The translations under genes were made by a program, and so were the position numbers. Of a DNA stretch of 64,000 nucleotides, positions 63,857 through 64,000 are shown piece after piece. The stretch comes from Crystallibacter sulfonylureivorans_A. GTDB lineage: Bacteria; Actinomycetota; Actinomycetes; Actinomycetales; Micrococcaceae. Where the stretch lies: assembly GCF_047607445.1 (NCBI RefSeq), contig NZ_JBLKRT010000013.1, forward strand, positions 39,386 to 103,385, read 5' to 3'. Below the pieces are notes generated by a model. It did no database searches and was not told where the DNA came from. It saw only the letters and a list, made by a program, of their open reading frames with translations. Position 1 is the stretch's first letter. Each line of letters begins with the position of its first letter.

Positions 63857-64000
63857 GGGCCTGGCGGCCCTTGGTCGATCACCGGGGGCTGCGGGCCTGG
63901 CGGCCCTTGGTCGATCACCGCGGCCGGGCCTGGCGGCCCTTGGTCGATCACCGCGGCCGGGCCTGGCGGCCCTTGGTCGATCACCGGGGGCTGCGGGCCT
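63857..64000. repeat. Tandem array of 36/33-bp units at the right edge (continues past the window)
   Basis: Units start at 63857, 63893, 63926, 63959 and 63995, with lengths 36-33-33-36. The core GGGCCTGGCGGCCCTTGGTC matches the array after ftsK, but the next bases are GATCACC rather than GACCACC. The left boundary CTCCACGCGGG is the same as in the other array. Confidence 0.93.

Noticed and set aside
62578..63984. Long minus-strand frame with DQGPPGP-type, collagen-like N-terminus
   Set aside because: It is the scoA/scoB region read in another frame plus the translated repeat array; GXP triplets come from the repeat unit, not from a collagen gene.

Overview
The window is a dense, high-GC (roughly two-thirds G+C by eye) stretch of a Gram-positive actinobacterial chromosome. 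Gene content and order (dapF-miaA-miaB, recX-recA-DUF3046, clgR-cinA-pgsA-ftsK, rnj-dapA, dapB, and the rimP-nusA-ylxR-infB-rbfA-truB-ribF-rpsO-pnp-M16 run), together with short actinobacterial-type leaders and very frequent ATGA/GTGA gene overlaps, point to the Micrococcaceae (Arthrobacter sensu lato). That assignment rests on recognising the families and synteny, not on a search. I see no rRNA, tRNA, CRISPR array, insertion sequence or prophage.

Layout. 1-8.1 kb: the end of an RsmC-like methyltransferase, tRNA modification (miaA, miaB), DAP epimerase, a secreted lysozyme-like protein, recA-recX with a LexA-type box, a MarR regulator and ClgR. 8.1-15 kb: cinA, pgsA, ftsK, rnj, dapA. 15-18.6 kb: an alpha/beta hydrolase, a polytopic acyltransferase-like membrane protein, a small membrane protein and dapB. 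18.6-26.2 kb: a nearly complete molybdenum cofactor island (moaE, mogA-type, moaC, moeA, modCBA, a TOBE/HTH regulator, and divergent moaA-moaD). 26.3-31.6 kb: a sodium:alanine symporter, an M16 peptidase and pnp. 31.9-42.1 kb: the translation/transcription core (rpsO, ribF, truB, rbfA, infB, ylxR, nusA, rimP), interrupted by two small membrane proteins and a secreted beta-propeller-like protein. 42.1-49.5 kb: a DUF4439 protein, an APH-type kinase, a TSUP permease, proS, a GNAT, ispG and a YciI protein. 49.5-54.2 kb: a large secreted lipoprotein, rseP and dxr. 54.2-54.9 kb: a gene-free repeat region. 54.9-63.8 kb: a carboxylate uptake and catabolism island.

The last island is the most interesting. 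A tctCBA-type tripartite transporter with a translationally coupled universal stress protein lies divergent from a CitA/CitB-type two-component system. Next to it is a tightly coupled scoA-scoB-maoC-citE operon. CoA-transferase, MaoC hydratase and CitE-like lyase are exactly the three activities needed to turn itaconate into acetyl-CoA and pyruvate, so I infer a self-contained sense-import-degrade module for itaconate or a related C5 dicarboxylate. The universal stress protein carries an apparent nonsense codon that removes its conserved C-terminus.

The second theme is repetitive intergenic DNA. Two separate arrays (after ftsK and at the right edge) share a 33-36 bp unit and the same boundary sequence. 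There is a 187 bp near-perfect tandem duplication upstream of dxr and a 27 bp inverted repeat downstream of rseP. Several genes (recX, modC, moaD, the 17.3 kb gene) have their own stop-codon region copied in tandem just downstream.
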